This document shows positions 60,639 to 64,000 of a stretch of DNA of 64,000 nt, piece after piece. The first letter of the stretch is position 1. The number at the start of each line of letters is the position of its first letter. Where the stretch lies: positions 3,906,001 through 3,970,000 of the forward strand of contig NZ_CP142104.1 in assembly GCF_035751725.1 (NCBI RefSeq). The letters run 5' to 3'. The notes below the pieces were generated by a model. The model was given only the letters and a program-made list of their open reading frames with translations, made no database searches and was not told the DNA's origin. The position numbers and the translations under genes are program-made. Source of the stretch: Pseudomonas frederiksbergensis. Lineage in GTDB: Bacteria > Pseudomonadota > Gammaproteobacteria > Pseudomonadales > Pseudomonadaceae.

Positions 60639-63600
60639 TTAAGCATCCACCATCGCCATGGCCTCTTCCACATCCACTGCCACCAGTCGCGAACAGCCCG
60701 GCTCATGCATCGTCACGCCCATCAACTGATCGGCCATTTCCATGGCGATCTTGTTGTGGGTGATATAGATGAACTGCACCGTTTCGGACATCTCCTTCAC
60801 CAGCCGTGCGTAACGGCCTACGTTGGCGTCGTCCAATGGTGCATCGACTTCGTCGAGCATGCAGAACGGCGCCGGGTTCAATTTGAAAATCGCAAAGACC
60901 AAAGCCAGCGCGGTCAAGGCTTTTTCGCCACCGGAGAGCAAATGGATGGTGCTGTTCTTCTTGCCAGGAGGACGCGCCATGATTGTCACCCCTGTATCGA
61001 GTAGATCTTCGCCCGTCAGTTCCAAGTAGGCGCTGCCGCCACCGAAAACTTTTGGAAAAAGGGCCTGCAAACCACCGTTGATCTGATCAAAGGTATCCTT
61101 GAAACGGTTGCGGGTTTCCTTGTCGATCTTGCGAATGACATTTTCCAGGGTCTCCAGCGCTTCCACCAGATCATCGTTTTGGGCGTCCAGGTAACGCTTG
61201 CGCTCGGACTGTTGCTGGTACTCATCGATGGCCGCCAGGTTGATCGCTCCCAGGCGCTGGATGCGCTGGGCAATGCGCTCGAGTTCTTCCTCGGCGTCTT
61301 TCTCGTTGGCGCCCGCCACCAGGGTGGCGAGAACACCATCGAGGTCGTAGCCATCCTCCAGCAATTGGTCCTGCAAGGCCTTGCGGCGCACCGTCAGGGC
61401 TTGCCATTCCATGCGCTGTTGTTCCATCTGGCCGCGGATCAGTTGCGATTGCTGCTCGGCCTGGCTACGACGTTTTTCGGCGTCGCGCAGTTCACGGTCA
61501 GCGTCCTCCAACGCGATCTGCGCGGTCTTGAGTTCTTCATCGACGCTCATACGCTTGTCGAGCAACTCTTCGAGCTTGAGGCGCAGCTCTTCCAGCGGTG
61601 CCTCGCCCTCCTCCAGATTGAGGCTCAATTGTTCGCGCTTTTCGGTGAGGCGCTCGGACTGCATTTCCAGCCGTTCCAAGGCCTGGCGCGTGGAATCGTG
61701 CTGGGCCTTGAGCGAGCCCAGGCGTACCGCCAACTGATGGGCATGATCCTTGTGCTGGCGCGCTTCCTGGCGCACCCGGTCCAGGCGCTCTCGAAGGCTG
61801 TCGCGTTGGGCCAGCAGCAATTCACGTTGCTCGGTATCCAGCGCCATTGCGTCGAGGGCTTCCTGCAGTTGCAGGCGCGCCTCGCCGATCTGTTCGTGCT
61901 CCAACGCCCGCTGCTCGCCCAACTCGGCGATTTCTTCGTCGAGACGGGTCCGACGCAGGGCCAATTGTTCAACCTTGGCCTTGCCGGCCGACAGCTGCGC
62001 CTTGAGTTCGCCCTGCTGGCGCGCTTCATCTTGCAACAGCCGACGCAGATGCTCACGGCCGTTTTCCTGTTGACGCTGTTGAGCCCGCAGGTTCTGCAAT
62101 TCGGTTTCCAAGGCTTCGACGCTGGCCTCACGTTCCTCGCGCTCGGCGCCCAGGCGCTGGATTTCCTGGCCGCGCGCGAGCATGCCGCTCTCGGCTTCGC
62201 CAGCCCGGCGCACCCGCAGGAAATGCCGTCCCACCCAATACCCATCACGGCTGATCAGGCTTTCGCCGGACGCCAATTGCCCGCGCAAGGCCAAGGCTTG
62301 CTCAAGGCTGTCCACCGGCTTGACCTGTCCCAGCCAGGGCGACAGGTCAACCCGGGCTTCGACTTTGTCCAACAGACTGCCCGGCACCCGCACGCCATCG
62401 CCGGCCGGGCTGAGCAGGCGCAGATCGCCCTGGCTGAAGCCCGACAGGTCGAAGCCGGCGAAATCATCGACCAGCACCGCTTGCAAGTCGGCGCCCAGCA
62501 CGGTTTCTACCGCCAGCTCCCAACCGGCATCGACCTTCAGGCCTTCGGCCAGGCGCGGACGCTCGGCAAGGTGCTGATCGCGCAACCATTCGGCGGTGCC
62601 GGTGCCTGGGTCCAACGCGGCCTGTTGCAAGGCTTCCAGCGAGGCCAGGCGCCCGTTGAGCCGCTGTAATTCGCCCTGGGCCTGCTGCTGGTTCTGCAAG
62701 GCCAGTTGCAAGGCCTGGCGCAGTTGCTCAAGGCGTTCGACCTGAGCGTCTTCACTGGCCTGCAAATCTTCGAGCGTGGCTTCGCTGGTGGCGAGCTGCT
62801 CGCTCAGTTCCAGGATCGCGGCGTCTTCCGGGTCCGCCGCAAGCAACGCCCGCTCTTCGGACAAGCGACGCTGGCGCTCGGCGAGGCGCTCCATGCTGGT
62901 TTCCAATTGCTGGATGCGCGATTGCTGGACTTCAGCCTGACGCCGCGGTTCGGCCGAGGTCAGGTTGAAATTGTCCCACTGCTCCTGCCAGCCATGCATG
63001 CTCAGCTCGGCTTCTTCCAGGGCCGCAGCAGCCTCTTCGGCGGCGGCACTGGTGAGTTCCTGCTCCGGCGTGAGCCGTTCCAGTTCTTCGCCAAGCGTTA
63101 GCAGCAACGTGCGGTCGTGGCCCAGGTGCGATTCGGTTTCCAGGCGTGCGCGCTCGGCCTCCTTCAAGTCGTCCTGCAACTGGCGCAAGCGTTGCTGGCC
63201 ATGCTGGATGCTCTGCTCGACCCGGGCGATGTCGCCACCCACGGAGTAAAAGCGCCCCTGCACCAGATTAAAGCGCTCGGACAGGTCATGGTGCCCATCG
63301 CGCAGGCGCTCGATGGCGGCATCGGCGTTGCGCTGCTCGGCCACCAGCGCTTCGAAGCTGACTTCCTGGTTGCCGATGATCGCCTCGCGCTGGCCGACCT
63401 GTTCGTTCAGCGCCTGCCAGCGCAGGGCCGACAGCTGGGCCTTGAGCTGGCGCTCCTCGCCCTTGTATTCCTGATATTTCTTTGCCGCCTCGGCCTGACG
63501 GTGCAAGCGTTCGAGCTGGCGTTCGAGTTCTTCGCGAAGGTCGGTCAGGCGCGCGAGGTTTTCATGGGTACGGCGGATACGGTTCTCGGTCTCGCGCCGG

Positions 63601-64000
63601 CGCTCCTTGTATTTGGAAATGCCGGCGGCTTCTTCGATAAAGTTGCGCAAGTCTTCAGGCTTGGCCTCGATCAGCTTGGAAATCATGCCCTGTTCGATGA
63701 TCGAGTAGCTGCGCGGCCCCAGGCCAGTACCGAGGAAGATGTCGGTAATATCCCGCCGACGGCACTTGGTGCCGTTGAGGAAATAGCTGTTCTGGCTGTC
63801 GCGGGTCACTTTGCGGCGAATGGATATTTCCGCGTAGGCTGCGTACTCGCCAACCAGCGTGCCGTCGGAGTTGTCGAAGACCAGCTCGATGCTCGCCTGG
63901 CTCACTGGCTTGCGACTGGTGGAGCCGTTGAAGATGACGTCGGTCATCGACTCGCCACGGAGGTTTTTCGCCGAGCTTTCGCCCATCACCCAGCGCACGG
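60639..64000 (-). CDS. smc: Chromosome segregation protein SMC (N-terminus outside window)
   Basis: About 1119 residues of the condensin-like ATPase are visible. Roughly the first 40, with Walker A, lie beyond the right edge. The remaining head segment includes YFLNGTKCRRRDI and GLGPRSYSIIEQGMISKLIE. Two long coiled coils (about 130-480 and 640-940 of the visible part) flank a hinge domain. The C-terminal head has LLSGGEKALTALALVFAIF and the Walker B FCMLDEVDAPLDDANV. No scpA or scpB is in this window. Confidence 0.96.
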   Translation of the reverse strand, partial: VRWVMGESSAKNLRGESMTDVIFNGSTSRKPVSQASIELVFDNSDGTLVGEYAAYAEISIRRKVTRDSQNSYFLNGTKCRRRDITDIFLGTGLGPRSYSIIEQGMISKLIEAKPEDLRNFIEEAAGISKYKERRRETENRIRRTHENLARLTDLREELERQLERLHRQAEAAKKYQEYKGEERQLKAQLSALRWQALNEQVGQREAIIGNQEVSFEALVAEQRNADAAIERLRDGHHDLSERFNLVQGRFYSVGGDIARVEQSIQHGQQRLRQLQDDLKEAERARLETESHLGHDRTLLLTLGEELERLTPEQELTSAAAEEAAAALEEAELSMHGWQEQWDNFNLTSAEPRRQAEVQQSRIQQLETSMERLAERQRRLSEERALLAADPEDAAILELSEQLATSEATLEDLQASEDAQVERLEQLRQALQLALQNQQQAQGELQRLNGRLASLEALQQAALDPGTGTAEWLRDQHLAERPRLAEGLKVDAGWELAVETVLGADLQAVLVDDFAGFDLSGFSQGDLRLLSPAGDGVRVPGSLLDKVEARVDLSPWLGQVKPVDSLEQALALRGQLASGESLISRDGYWVGRHFLRVRRAGEAESGMLARGQEIQRLGAEREEREASVEALETELQNLRAQQRQQENGREHLRRLLQDEARQQGELKAQLSAGKAKVEQLALRRTRLDEEIAELGEQRALEHEQIGEARLQLQEALDAMALDTEQRELLLAQRDSLRERLDRVRQEARQHKDHAHQLAVRLGSLKAQHDSTRQALERLEMQSERLTEKREQLSLNLEEGEAPLEELRLKLEELLDKRMSVDEELKTAQIALEDADRELRDAEKRRSQAEQQSQLIRGQMEQQRMEWQALTVRRKALQDQLLEDGYDLDGVLATLVAGANEKDAEEELERIAQRIQRLGAINLAAIDEYQQQSERKRYLDAQNDDLVEALETLENVIRKIDKETRNRFKDTFDQINGGLQALFPKVFGGGSAYLELTGEDLLDTGVTIMARPPGKKNSTIHLLSGGEKALTALALVFAIFKLNPAPFCMLDEVDAPLDDANVGRYARLVKEMSETVQFIYITHNKIAMEMADQLMGVTMHEPGCSRLVAVDVEEAMAMVDA

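Overview
The window is about 64 kb of a high-GC gammaproteobacterial chromosome, almost certainly a Pseudomonas of the P. fluorescens group. The gene order (topA, fadA-fadB, uspA, uup, slt; then acnA, aer, two cco operons, ccoGHIS, hemN, anr, apt, recR, ybaB, dnaX, 4.5S RNA, ligA, zipA, smc) is the order I know from P. aeruginosa PA3011-PA3020 and PA1527-PA1571. The spacers also carry the short GTGGCGAGGGAGC-type REP palindromes typical of P. fluorescens relatives.

Layout. 1-10.4 kb holds the start of topA, a DUF1653 gene, the fadBA beta-oxidation operon with a PsrA-like operator, a probable small RNA, uspA, the ABC-F ATPase gene uup, and slt. 10.4-17 kb holds an MsbA-like ABC exporter, a small PA1571-like protein, pdxB, a MATE pump (PmpM/NorM type), tusA and rlmM. 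17-23 kb holds acnA, a CPBP protease, the aerotaxis receptor aer and an alpha/beta hydrolase. 23-30 kb holds two complete cbb3 oxidase operons in tandem (ccoNOQP twice). 30.3-38.1 kb is an accessory island of polymorphic toxins. 38.3-46.7 kb holds ccoG, ccoH, ccoI, ccoS, a SafE-like gene, hemN, anr and apt. 46.7-54 kb holds recR, a CurA-like reductase, ybaB, dnaX, a periplasmic binding protein and a PAS-GGDEF-EAL protein. 54-64 kb holds a small repressor, a Pr6Pr membrane protein, ffs (4.5S RNA), a zinc metallopeptidase, ligA, zipA and most of smc.

The central theme is microaerobic respiration. The two cbb3 oxidases, their assembly genes, the oxygen-independent haem enzyme HemN and the oxygen sensor Anr lie together. 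FNR/Anr-type boxes (TTGAY-N4-RTCAA) are visible before the first ccoN, ccoG and hemN, and a weaker one lies before the second ccoN. Aer, the redox-taxis receptor, is nearby.

The most unusual part is the island between the second ccoP and ccoG. A full-length prePAAR/PAAR RHS effector ends in a WHH nuclease and is followed by a SUKH immunity gene. A REPIN comes next, and directly after it a promoterless copy of the last part of the RHS core, with a different WHH tip and its own SUKH immunity gene. Last come the remains of a third toxin-immunity pair, cut off by another REP. The two core copies form a gap-free direct repeat of about 844 bp, so one recombination event could swap the toxin tip. 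Other points worth checking are a structured candidate sRNA next to fadB, a perfect LuxR-box-like palindrome before the Pr6Pr gene, and an EAL domain that has lost its metal-binding Asp pair.
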